A stretch of 64,000 nucleotides of DNA from contig NW_004443515.1 in assembly GCF_000330505.1 (NCBI RefSeq), positions 40,220 through 104,219 on the forward strand, written 5' to 3'. The notes under the pieces were generated by a model. It did no database searches. It was not told where the DNA came from and saw nothing but the letters and a program-made list of their open reading frames with translations. Positions within the stretch are counted from its first letter, which is position 1. Each line of letters opens with the position of its first letter. Source of the stretch: Entamoeba invadens IP1. Lineage: Eukaryota > Evosea > Mastigamoebida > Endamoebidae. The translations under genes were made by a program, and so were the position numbers. This document shows positions 1 to 10,254 of the stretch, one piece after another.

Positions 1-1338
1 GCAACTTGCACTGATGCTAAAACTTGTTCTGGATGTACAACTGGATATTATCTCAATGGTGACAAATGCACAAAATGTACAAACGGTTGTTCAGCTTGCA
101 CTGATACTAACACTTGTACTGGATGTACAGATGAATATTATTTGGAAAAGGATAAATGCATAGCAGAAGCAAGTTGTAGTGTTTCTGCCACTGGATGTTT
201 GAAGTGCAAAACAGATAAAACAACTTGTCTTTCATGTACAGTTGGATATTATCTAAATAGTAACTCATGCACAAAATGTACAAATGGTTGTACAACTTGT
301 AGCGCTGCTAATACGTGTTCGGCATGTTCAAATGGGTATTACTTGGACAATAATTCTTGCAATAAATGTACAAACGGTTGTTCAGCTTGTACTAATGCTA
401 ACACTTGTACTGGCTGTGTTGATGGATATTATCAAAAAGATAAATTGTGCATAAAATGTGCAGCCAATTGTACAAAATGTACTGCTGCTAATGCTTGTTC
501 TAAATGTGTTCCCAATTTTGTTGGATACATTTCTAAAGGTGTGTGTACTCCCTGTTTTTCTGATTATAAATGTGCTACATGTGTTGAAGACCCCAAGGAT
601 GCAAATGGTAAATGTACTAAATGTGATACTACTACGATCTATAAATACATGAATGGTAACAAATGTGATGATTGTGAAACCGGAAAAATAACAAAAGATG
701 AAAAGTGTGATTCTTCAAAAAACGCATGTGGAAGTGGATGTGCTGCATGTATGGAAGTTGCTGAAAGTACAACGGCAAAATGTACCAAATGCACTGCATC
801 AACTGATTACATCAATCTTGATGAAACATGTGATAAAACTTGCAAAATTGGTAAAGCAAACAAAGAATCAAATAAATGCGAAAAATGCACTATTGATGGG
901 TGTGAAACTTGTGAAACAGTTGGAAACGCTGAACAATGCACCAATTGTAAAAACAAATACATTTCTACCAACAAAATTTCATGTGCTGATAAATGTACCA
1001 CTGGTAAACCAGTTGAGACTCCAATTAAAAAGTGTGATAAGTGTGCCACTGAGAATTGCGATGTTTGTGACAAAGATGACAAGTGCACTAAATGCAAGAC
1101 CAAATTCAATCTTATGGCTGACAATTTGAAGTGTGTTGAGAAATGTCCAGAAGGCTATATGACAGATAAAACAAATAATAAATGCATTAAATGTACCGTT
1201 GAAGGTTGCTCAACTTGTGAAAATGTGGATGAATGCACTGCATGTATGGCTGAATACAAGTTGGAAGGAAAAAAATGCAATGAAGCTAATGCTGTTTTTG
1301 CGATTATGGCTTTAGTCGTTATGGCGTTTTTATTCTAA
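1..1338 (+). CDS. Cysteine-rich surface protein, 5' end outside the window
   Basis: The frame is open from base 1, so at least 445 codons of a longer gene are visible; no start codon is in the window. The protein is built of CxxC pairs. The N-terminal part repeats a unit of about 33 residues of the form CTKCTNGCSAC...NTC.GC..GYYL...C, and the later part has more diverged CxxC modules (about 60-370 residues from the start of the window). It ends in a short hydrophobic tail (VFAIMALVVMAFLF), as in GPI-anchored or membrane-attached Entamoeba surface proteins. Such furin-like/variable-surface-protein-like repeats are typical of Entamoeba and Giardia surface antigens; the disulfide-rich fold and cell-surface location are inferred from family style. 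No frameshift is seen. The stop codon TAA is the first base-paired part of a small hairpin at 1336-1359. Confidence 0.85.
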   Translation, partial: ATCTDAKTCSGCTTGYYLNGDKCTKCTNGCSACTDTNTCTGCTDEYYLEKDKCIAEASCSVSATGCLKCKTDKTTCLSCTVGYYLNSNSCTKCTNGCTTCSAANTCSACSNGYYLDNNSCNKCTNGCSACTNANTCTGCVDGYYQKDKLCIKCAANCTKCTAANACSKCVPNFVGYISKGVCTPCFSDYKCATCVEDPKDANGKCTKCDTTTIYKYMNGNKCDDCETGKITKDEKCDSSKNACGSGCAACMEVAESTTAKCTKCTASTDYINLDETCDKTCKIGKANKESNKCEKCTIDGCETCETVGNAEQCTNCKNKYISTNKISCADKCTTGKPVETPIKKCDKCATENCDVCDKDDKCTKCKTKFNLMADNLKCVEKCPEGYMTDKTNNKCIKCTVEGCSTCENVDECTACMAEYKLEGKKCNEANAVFAIMALVVMAFLF

Positions 1339-1359
1339 AATTCTAAAAAAAGAATTTTA
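1336..1359 (+). terminator. A/T hairpin over the stop codon of the first gene
   Basis: TAAAATTCT at 1336-1344 pairs with AGAATTTTA at 1351-1359 around an A-rich loop. It begins at the TAA stop codon of the Cys-rich gene. It could mark the 3' processing region, but an AT-rich sequence makes such hairpins cheap, and a role is not shown. Confidence 0.2.
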
Positions 1360-1620
1360 ATCAATTTCTTTTGTTTTAAAATAATATTATATAAAAATAA
1401 CAATATGATACTGTAGTGAATATTCAATAATTTAACTTATATTATAATTTGTTGGATATCTGATATAAACTATATAAACACAACATAATTTAAGTTGATA
1501 AGATTTTTCATTTGTTAAGTTTTAAATGGTAAAAAAAAGAAAATATCAAAATGAACAAATAAAATTATTATTTTTTATTTAAATGTATCCCTTTTATTTG
1601 ATATATGTAACGGTATCTTG

Positions 1621-1669
1621 ACATTTGTCGAACATTTCATTTGTCGAAATTCTGGTGACATTTGTCGAC
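1621..1669. repeat. Three copies of ATTTGTCGA in 50 bp
   Basis: The word CATTTGTCGA or ATTTGTCGA occurs three times at short, uneven spacing in the otherwise empty stretch 1360-1963. A 71-codon ORF over this stretch (1625-1840) has no recognisable features and is not called. Nothing else is seen in the stretch. Confidence 0.4.
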
Positions 1670-1965
1670 AAATCTTCTAAATTATTTTTAAAAACAATTG
1701 AATCAATAACCCATATAAAAATCCAAAAATATAATTGCCACTCAAATATTGATGCAAAAATAACAAACGATGTGGCTTTTTGTGTTGAATCTTATTTTAT
1801 TGAGAACCATTTAAAAACAAAAAAAAATCAAGAAACATAAAGAATCACTTAAAGTATTTGTGTTGTAATAATAAATTATATTATTTGATAATTAAAATGC
1901 ATTAAATTTAATAATAAAACTTAATAAAATGAATTCGAATTAAAAAAGAAATATATATTTATGTA

Positions 1966-3191
1966 CAGTGGGTGAAATAAGCCTTTAAAAATGAAAGACT
2001 GGTATAAAAACGAGGGTGTTGTTTTCATTGGTCAATTTTTTAAAAAAAGCATTAATTGGTCAATATATTTAAACCCTGGTTTTTGTAAAAACAAAACAGT
2101 TGTGAAAAAACACCAAAAGATACAATTTTTGAATTCTATAAATTATAATAAACAAGATGAAATATAAAATTTACTTAAAAATTCTCAAACAGACTTAAAA
2201 CAAAGACCATAAAAATTGAATCAATACAATGCTCTTTCCTTTCGATAATTTAAGTACTTTCTTTTGCGAATATAATTGATTTTGATCGTCTTTGAGTTTC
2301 ACAGTACACTAACAAAACTACGGCCCTGTTTCTTCCATGGGTATAACAGTCATACCTCTGATTGATTCATTTCAATGCCCGTTCCTCCATTGTTAACAAG
2401 AAAAGAGATCTCTTGTCGCTACCGTCATACCAAAGTTCATCCACTGTTACCACTTTCTCAGTCTTTTTTGTGACTTTTTGACAATTGATAAAGAACTTTT
2501 AGTCTTTTTCCCTTTCATTCGTAAACGCTTTTTAAGCTCAGTTTCTTCTACTAAATCTACATCCGTCTTTTAGGATCGATTCACCCTATTCCAATTAATG
2601 TTGTCTAGGAACCTTTCTCCTCTTCAGTCCTTAGATATTTTTTTCCTCTTCTAAGTATTTGCTACTTCCACCAAGATCTGTACTCAAGTCTGTTTCAATA
2701 GAAATTACTTCTCTACCTTTATCACTCACGTATTCTTGACACCATGCATTTCCTTACTCCTCGTGTGCCTCAGCCTCCACAAGGATACAGTATCACTCTC
2801 TCTCATTATAATACCTTCCATTTTCAGGGCTCATCCATTCGATAGGTGAGTTGTTACACACTCCTTAGCGATTTCCAACTTCCATGGCCATCGTCCTATT
2901 GTCAATATGAATACAAACATGTCAAACTTTAAAATAATAGTGTTTATTAATTTTTTCCAGGGTTAAAAAACAAAACTTGTAATTATATTATAAATTATAT
3001 AATATATTATCTATTTTTTGGGCCAAAAAGCGGGAAACATAGCAAAACAATCCAAACAGTAAAAAGTAGAATATGGATTTTTATGTTTTTCTTGTTAAAA
3101 TACAAAAATAGTTTCAAATACTCCAAATTTAGTATCAAAACCCTCGTTTTTATTCCATTCTTTCATTCTTATAGGCTTATTTCACCCATTA
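1966..3191. mobile_element. Tc1/mariner-type non-autonomous element (TIRs, TA duplication) carrying 28S rRNA sequence
   Basis: The left end starts CAGTGGGTGAAATAAGCC at 1966, and the right end read inward from 3191 gives TAATGGGTGAAATAAGCC. The two ends match over about 50 bp with few differences (left repeat 1966-2017, right repeat 3140-3191). Both are flanked by TA (1964-1965 and 3192-3193), the target duplication of the Tc1/mariner superfamily, and CAGTG is a common start of such elements. No transposase reading frame is present. The interior, about 2240-2935, is an antisense segment of large-subunit rRNA; the rest is AT-rich filler. The element is therefore non-autonomous and appears to have captured host rDNA. 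It sits at the left edge of the Maverick-like remnant and may have inserted into or beside it. Confidence 0.8.
2240..2935 (-). rRNA. Fragment of 28S (LSU) rRNA, degraded, inside a transposon
   Basis: Read on the minus strand, the segment contains near-universal LSU rRNA words in the correct order: AAGGAGTGTGTAACAACTCA then AGCCCTGAAAATGGA (2820-2880), GATCTTGGTGG.AGTAGCAAATA (about 2650-2680), AGGAGAAAGGTTCC (about 2610-2625), GATCCTAA.AGA (about 2565-2580) and a TCTCTTTTCTTGTTAA block near 2395-2415. This is the middle of the LSU molecule (the region after the conserved GGAGTGTGTAACAACTCACC loop), not a full gene. Several otherwise invariant positions differ, so it looks like a decayed copy, although Entamoeba rRNA is itself diverged. 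The precise ends, and how much change is decay, need alignment to the E. invadens rDNA circle. It is unlikely to make functional rRNA. Confidence 0.85.
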
Positions 3192-3215
3192 TACTTAAAT
3201 ATTTAGATTAATTAT

Positions 3216-3965
3216 GTAGAATTTTTAAATTCGTTTACATTTACACCCAATAATAAAGCCATTAATGTAGAATATATAAAAGATATATTCTGTTTCGTGT
3301 TTATCATATTTTTAGCTGCAATTTTCGCAACATTTGGAGTTTTATTTAATACATTTTTAATTGTGTTTTCAAACCATTTATAAACACTTGGTTTAATTTG
3401 TGGTATTTTATCTTCTCCACCATAAAATTGAATCTTTGCTTGTTTAACAACGTTAGATTTGTATTTATTAAATGATGTGACTGTTTTTTCTATTCTTTGG
3501 TCTTTTGGTTTGTATTATAGTACGCATAATAATTATTACGTTTATTCGGAATGAGTGAATATCCATTCAAATATCTTAGACAACAATCTTCATCATATAC
3601 ACCAACATCTGGTATTTCATCACTATTTATATCATTTGTAAAAGCATACATTATATTTTGTTTAGCAAATAGTTGTGCTTGATCTAACATTTTAGGATTA
3701 TATCTGATATCATATATAGGATTAGCTGGTAAATCTGGTAAATCTGAAATATATTTATTGTCAGGATTATTCACAATTGCTGACGGATCTATTAGTACAC
3801 CTGGTTTATCGCCATAAACTGGTTTAGGTGTATTTTTAATATAAGGAGTTCGTTTATATTGAATTGCACCTCGTGATTTTTCAATTTCAAATCTCTTCGA
3901 TGGTCAACCTACCATATATTTATTTTTTCCAACTTGTTGACTAACTTGTTGAGCTTGTTCTTCTT
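3216..3965 (-). pseudogene. Maverick-associated ORF, unknown function, broken
   Basis: A coherent protein of about 245 residues can be followed from an ATG at 3965 to a stop near 3216. It carries an in-frame TGA near codon 21 and a +1 frameshift near 3490-3500. It starts MEEEQAQQVSQQVGKNKYMVG, has a middle rich in Asn/Asp/Tyr (SDLPDLPANPIYDIRYNPK), and ends with a moderately hydrophobic stretch (ISFIYSTLMALLLGV). It is the last ORF on the left, convergent with the ATPase gene. I do not recognise the family. Position near the packaging ATPase would fit a structural or minor virion protein, but this is only inference. Confidence 0.5.
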
Positions 3966-4005
3966 CCATTTATTAAGTCTAAAAATTGGAATTTCATAAT
4001 ATAGA

Positions 4006-4823
4006 AATGAATAAAAGTATTTACAGATCTGAAAATCCTCAGACTTTAATAAGTCACACATATCAGAACGATCAAAAGAAAACGCAAATAATATAGATTC
4101 TAATATCGATACTTATGTAGACAATATAGTAAACACTGAATTAAATAATAGTAAGAAAAAATTTATATCTAAGATAAATAATGATGTTAATTTCAGATAA
4201 AACAGCTTTAATTTATGTATAGGACCACAAGGTAGTTCTAAATCAACATCTGTTATGAAAGAATTAATGAAATTGAGTTTAATGCCAAATGATTATCATC
4301 TCATCATATATGTTAATAATAATAGTTCAGATGATACTTTCACATCATTGGTAAATTATATTAATATTCCTGTTGTCAAAATTGATTACGAACATATAGA
4401 ACAACAATGTGAACAATTGTTGAAATTGAAGGATGAATACGATAAAATGGTAGATGGAGAAATCGATAAAGACGATCAATATTACAAAACTTCTATGTTG
4501 ACAATTTTGATAAACAACGATTGCACACATTTATTTTATTTGATGATGCATCTTTCATATTTGAAAAGAATTCAAAATCTAAATTCAAGAATTGGTTCTG
4601 TCAATGTAGACACTTAAATATAACAGTATTTGCTTGTATTCAAATATTTAATGCAATTGATCCAAAATTAAAATCACAGCTCAGTACTGTATTCTTATTC
4701 AAAGGATTTAGTAGAGAACGTTTGCAACTAATATATAGACAATGTTGTATTGATATGTCATTCTCAGATTTCTTTAATTTTTACATGAGATTACAAAAAT
4801 ATATAAAAAATAATAATCGATAA
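4006..4823 (+). pseudogene. Packaging ATPase (A32/FtsK-HerA type), broken
   Basis: The reading frame can be followed for about 270 residues. Walker A is FNLCIGPQGSSKSTSVMKEL (around 4206-4265). Walker B is the hydrophobic run HTFILFDDAS (around 4521-4550), followed by a sensor-like segment (LNITVFACIQIFNA). This order, spacing and size match the genome-packaging ATPases of Mavericks, virophages and large DNA viruses. Disruptions are a frameshift near 4085-4095, a TAA near 4198 just before Walker A, and a frameshift between Walker A and B near 4505-4520. It is the only gene of the remnant on the plus strand. In a live element it would be predicted to pump DNA into a capsid; here it is dead. 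Confidence 0.7.
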
Positions 4824-4833
4824 TATAGATTGT

Positions 4834-5170
4834 TCATTGGTTATAAAGTAATTTAAGTATACAATTAAATTTGTTATCTAAACTTTTAATGTGACTCATT
4901 ATTAAATCTAGTCTATCTTCTATGTTGAAATCATTATCAGAATTATTTTTATCATTAATTTCATTTATCATTTTAGTAATGTTTACATATCCAACTCTGT
5001 TTTTATGATAACCTAATATTTTGAATTTGATGTTCACTCTATTAGTCGGAATTTTTTAATATCTTCTTCATATTTATTAAAATATTAATCAAAATCTTCT
5101 TTACTTTCAAAACTCATAACAGTTTCATATAAGTTTTTAATTCTGGTATAGCTACTTGTAAAGACATTTG
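4834..5170 (-). pseudogene. Small Maverick-associated ORF, unknown, broken
   Basis: The longest clean part is 67 codons ending at 4834 (NIKFKILGYHKNRVGYVNI... to a C-terminal coiled-coil-like segment DLIMSHIKSLDNKFNCILKL). Upstream, the coding-like sequence continues with a frameshift and stops to an ATG near 5170 (MSLQVAIPELKTY). No family is recognised. It lies between the ATPase and the primase-like gene. Confidence 0.35.
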
Positions 5171-5257
5171 ATAATAATATAAATCAAATTATTAAATTCA
5201 AAAAATAAGTATTAAATAAATAAATAATTATTCAAATAAGTCATTCGATCATAGACA

Positions 5258-6420
5258 TTAAATATATTTCTTTAACATATTGTTAAGATTAATATTTTGA
5301 TAAAGTTTAAGATGAGTACAAGACTCTTTTGCAGAATTAAATTGTTCAGTTGCTTTTGACGATGAATTCATATGTTCAAAATAATATTTATAACAATATT
5401 CTCTATCTTCTTTGACAAACATATTGAATATAGTAAATAACTTGAATAATGTCAATCCTTTATTAGCATGAGCATGAATCTCAGATATAATTACTGCTAT
5501 TTTATTTATATCTCCTAATTTATTGGTACCATATTCAATGTCTTGAACTATTTCATTTCCTTCTTCATCATGTATTCTGGTTTTGGTCTTATTACATAAT
5601 ACAACATCAATATTAGGAATATATAATACTTATCCTAATTTTAATATGTTATATATATCATATAAATTGTCTAAATTATCTAAATTCTTTGACAGTTTTA
5701 TTTCTTTGTCTATGATTTATATGTTTATAAGTTCCTATTTTTTACAATGATTAAGTGCTTGACTTCAGTATTTCATAACACGAGGTCCATTTTTTAATCC
5801 GGTCTTGGAACCATAAATCTACTTCATATAAAGGATTGGAAATAATTTTAATAACTCTATTATTATTTCTAAGTTCACTAGGTATCATATCAAATTTACA
5901 ATAATAATGTAACCCATTCGATGTGGTTTTGACTAGACCTTTATGTAAATGATATTTTTGATAATATATTGTCTAAGGATGATATTATATTGTTTATCAT
6001 AAGCATCAGTATTAATATCAAAAACTATCATAGCAATATCACTTTTAATAATATTAATACTTGATCCAATTTGTTTTTTATCATTATCAATTCTCTCATT
6101 TAATCTTTCATCATCATCATTATAGTCTCCATCTTCATTTTTTCTATCAATTGTGAATTTCTTATTATCATATGTTAAGTAACTTGTAACATTAATAGAA
6201 TCATAATTTCTTTTTACATGGCTTATATCTTTTTCATATTTTTCTTTGAATGATGGTTTATATATTTTCTTTTCAATATCTTTTTATTTCATGTGATATT
6301 CTTTAAAAAATTTTTCAACACCAGATTCATCCCTTTCTATTTTATATAGGCTTTTAACGTATTTTAAATTGTGTTCCATTAGTTTTCTATTATTTTCATC
6401 TTTATCATTTTACAAATATG
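5258..6420 (-). pseudogene. Primase-like protein (archaeo-eukaryotic primase type), broken
   Basis: In three interchanging frames one can read the motif order of archaeo-eukaryotic primases: a hydrophobic strand with acidic residues (SDIAMIVFDINTDAYD, near 6010-6060), then GLVKTTSNGLHYYCKFD (near 5900-5950) with the S/T-x-x-x-H motif, then NPLYEVDLWFQD (near 5805-5835) giving the third acidic residue, then a GPRVMKY...ELIN-like segment (near 5720-5800). A 65-residue tail ends at 5258. These are the three AEP motifs seen in primases of large DNA viruses and plasmids. Their role would be RNA or DNA primer synthesis. Mavericks are thought to prime with a protein, so a primase next to their polymerase is unexpected. 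At least four frameshifts and stops are present. The identification rests on motif order by eye and needs a profile search. Confidence 0.5.
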
Positions 6421-6483
6421 TAATTATTATTAATAGAACCCCATGTTCTTGAAGTACATATTCTTGTTCTTCCGTTGAATATG

Positions 6484-9400
6484 TTATTGAATCTGTGAAA
6501 TATATAATAAAGTACATGTTTGACAATTATCATCATATACTTTATTTTTGATGTAAACACTGGATAAAGCTGTTTTATGAAGAGTAAGTCTGACATTTTT
6601 ATAAACAGATGATTTGACATTTTTCATATATGATTTAGATTCTAATTGTTCTTTTAAGTCTGATAATATGTTATTATAAAATTGTTTAATATCTTCAACA
6701 TCAGATTCATCAACTAATTTAGTATATTTATTAATATTGTGTTCTAATTCGGTTTGTTTACTAATACAATCATCTATGTTGGTTATTTTCTTATATTGTA
6801 ATAAATAATTGGTTCCATCGACAATTGATTTCTGTTCTAATACTTCTAAATATAATTGTGGGGAAATATGTTTATTACTATTTTTATTCACACCTTTAAT
6901 TTTAAGAGAAAAAGGTTTATTAATATGTCCGTTATTAAAGGTAGTATAACATTTGGAACCAAGTGCAACAATATTATTATATTGTTTTTCAATTGATGCT
7001 CCTAATATGTTTTTTCGTGTTAGATACGTTCTTCATCATTATTAAATTGAGATTTGAATTTATCACCAGAACAATAAAAATCATATGGTAACCATATTTA
7101 GATATGTTTATTATAAAAATCATTATAAAAAATAATATATTCAAAAGCTTGTTAGTAACATTTTTCATTCATATATATAAATAATCTTCATCGGCTCCTG
7201 AAATTGCAAAATACATACTATCTGTGTCACCTTCTACAAAATGAAAACGTGTTTGATCAAGACACTTATTCATGAAGTTTTAGATGAAATTGAGATACCA
7301 ATATTTCACATTATCGAGTGTAAATAAGGCGCATTGAACAGGTGTAATTATTTTATAAGAACTATTATTTTCTGTTGTTAAATATCGTGATTCAGATATT
7401 TTTAATGTATCAATATGATATACAGATTTATTTGATTTAAACGCATTTTTCTTATCAAATATTTTAGTTTTATGAAATTATGAGTTCTCATACCATCTTG
7501 ACCATATGATGAATTAAGTTGAATTTTATTAAATAAGTCTTTAACTTTATCATTATTCAAAATAGCTTCTTGTCTAGTATTCATCTTATCATTAACAAAT
7601 TTGGAGAATAAATCATGTTTGGTAAATCGTACGAATGATTTTATTTCATTTTTTTGTAAACAGAATTCGTCAATAAGAACCCATAAAGAATTACTACTGA
7701 ATATCATATATTTATTATTTGATGAATTGTATTCTATATCATATGTTTGAGTAAGTTTGCATTCACAAATTTACTCATGATTGAAATTTCTAGTTTTAAA
7801 ATTGTGTTTATTCATATATTCTGACATTAATTAACCTATGACTGATTCTTCTAAATTTACATTAATATTACGTATGATTGGTAAAAAAATTGATAGACTT
7901 ATTTAACTTTTCATTAGGAATTCAACCTTTGACTTCTGTGATAAATAATTCTTCTTACTTATTAATAATATATCTTGCATATTTTTGTTGTTTCTCAGTT
8001 AAATCAAACATTGACATCTTTACTGAACCTGGCATATACATTTTATTGTCAATATATGGATTATTCTCGTTTTCAATACTTGAGAAACATGATGGATAAA
8101 GTGAATTAAAATCAACACCAACAAAGTGTATAATAATATTTTTAGTATCATTTATATTTATTTTATTTGTCAACATGTCATAATTTATTTTTGTAATAGT
8201 ATTTGATTTTTAATATTTCTTTAATTAGGAACAATTGATAAACCACCGGTTATACCTTTTCTAACAAGAATAATAACTTTGTGTCCTCAATGTTGTAAGT
8301 AAGATTATAAAATTGAGCATAATAACGTATTTGAATCATAAATTTAGCAACAACTTGGTCTCTATTACTAACATATTTATTACAATAATTACAAGCAAGT
8401 TCTACATTATTAATTGAATGACCAAGTTTGTTATCAATTCTATCTAATGTTGGTTTATTAGTTCTGGTAAATTTACAATTACAATATTTACACATGCCAA
8501 CATTAATAATTTTTTCAAAGTGTTTGAAATCATCATTAGTAATGTTATTAGTTATATCTCGACCAGCTAATTTGTCTTGTAATTGGTATCTATAAACCAT
8601 ATTTTTGTAATCATATTCTGATAATTTGTAGACATCTATTTCAATAGTTTGTTGATATTTGGCATTAACATCAAAAATTTCATAGCATTTAAGATATTTT
8701 GTACTAGCTGCTAAACTTGCTAATGAGATAGAATGAAGCATATCTTGGTCGTCTTGATGATATAAACCTATTAAATTATCAATAATTGGAAACATAATCG
8801 CAGTATCTTGGATATTATAGTATTTAGTATATTGATAGAAATTATCATATTTCGCATAGTCTTCTAAATATTTATTATAATCAGATTCCGACAATTCAGT
8901 TTGTTTTAAAGAGTTAAAAAAGTCTTCTCTTTTGAATGGTTAAGTTCTTAATAATTGTTCTTTAATATTTTCTGTTTTAAGTTGTGTTGATATGGAAATA
9001 CACCTTTTACTTTAATTTCATTTTTACCATATGATTTAGAAGCCTCATCTAAACTAATAGGAGAAACATAGTTCATCGCATCTTTAAATTGAATATTAAT
9101 ACATGTATCAGGTTCTTCATCAGATCCTTCAGATTTGTACTTAATAGTCAACATCTTGCAAGAATTAGTGGAACCAAGTATATTAATATTTTTTGCATCA
9201 ATATGATCAAGATGATTAATAATAAATCTAGTATCGAATTTCTCCCTATTCCAACCCAATACTGATACATTTGATGACCGTGATTTCAATAACTTAAGAA
9301 GATCTTCATTTTCACTATATTCTGGTTTATTAAGATTGGCTAAGAAGTACTGAATTTTAGCTTCTTGGATATCTTTACCTAAATCACAAATATATTGAAT

Positions 9401-10243
9401 AGCATCCTCAACAAAGTGATCATTCTCAATCAAAACATCGTTTTGGAACTTTGTTCCGACTTTGTCATCAAGAACAAATTTACAGAAATATCTTGAATTA
9501 ATAGTGTCATATAGGTTATTACTAACAGCTAAACTGAATTCTGATAATATTGCATCAATAATTTCAGTCTCATTATCAGTTTTATTATTAGTTTTATTAT
9601 CAATTGTGGTTTCAGTTGTTTCGAAATCATAGATTATGTAATACTTAATTGGACTATATGTTAAACCATGTGCGCGGCAATAAGTATATAATTTATCTTT
9701 GAAAATTCTTGGACAATAAGGTGCAGCTTTATCAGATTTCATTTTTGAAACAACGCTGCCACTACTTTTTGATTCATGTATATGTAATTTATATTGACCT
9801 TCTTTTGTGTTAATGAATGACTTAATTCCACATACTTTACAGAATAAGTAACCAGTCAATTTATCAATATCTTTTACAAACATAACATGTTCACTTCCAT
9901 CTTTGAAAATATGTGAAATTAGATTCATCACGTTATTTGTATTAGTATTTTCACATTTATGTATAATATTGAGTTGAGATGTTTCAACATCAAAATTGTA
10001 CTTGTAAACAGAAATATTGAAGAACTTACAAAATGATTCAATTTCAGTTTCAAATTGGATCATGTTGAATGTATTATTTTTAGATTCTATGGATCCGTAC
10101 ATTTTATAGTAATAAGTTTTGGCTAATGCTAATAACTGTTTATAATTATAGGTCATATTTTTAATTTTATCATCAGTTTGAGCATAGTAATAACATAATG
10201 CTTTGAACATACATAAATTATCATTTTTGGTATTTGCTATCAT
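6484..10243 (-). pseudogene. DNA polymerase type B, protein-primed Polinton type, broken
   Basis: The frame opens at 10243. Order of parts: an N-terminal region with NDNLCMFKAL and SEHVMFVKDID (OTU-like, see findings); a CxxC...HxH zinc-finger-like segment (FCKVCG...KLHIHES); exonuclease motif I YDFETTET (about 9610-9645); exo II GWNREKFDTRF (about 9215-9260); exo III-like YNIQDTAIMFPI (about 8775-8830); an HNH module (8365-8500); RKGITGGLSIVPN just before motif A (about 8225-8265); motif A VDFNSLYPS (about 8090-8120); motif B IQLNSSYG (about 7500-7530); motif C EGDTDSMYF (about 7200-7225); and a C-terminal part with KNKVYDDNC ending at 6484. Frameshifts and stops occur near 8945-8970, 8255, 8170, 7700-7870, 7300 and 6900-7190. 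In a live element it would copy the linear genome from a terminal protein. It is now inactive. Confidence 0.85.
8365..8500 (-). other. HNH endonuclease module inside the polymerase B pseudogene
   Basis: Within the same reading frame as the exonuclease-to-palm linker is CKYCNCKFT, then PTLDRIDNKLGHSINNVELA, then CNYCNKYVSNRD. This is the zinc-bound HNH pattern: two CxxC pairs flanking LDRID and the N of NNVELAC. It lies between exo III and the motif-A-proximal ITGG box. No intein splice residues or a second domain are visible, so it reads as a domain insertion. Confidence 0.65.
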
Positions 10244-10254
10244 GATATTTTTAC

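Noticed and set aside
807..1124. Minus-strand and alternate-frame ORFs over the CxxC-rich genes (also 30-35 kb, 38.7-41 kb, 49-51 kb)
   Set aside because: They are shadows: the Cys codons and repeats of the real genes leave open frames on the other strand; none has its own motif or start context.
1625..1840. 71-codon plus ORF after the first gene
   Set aside because: It spans the ATTTGTCGA repeats, has no signal peptide or domain, and has the composition of the flanks.
8365..8500. HNH region as an intein in the polymerase
   Set aside because: No splice-junction Cys/Ser and His-Asn residues are visible and there is too little sequence for an intein.
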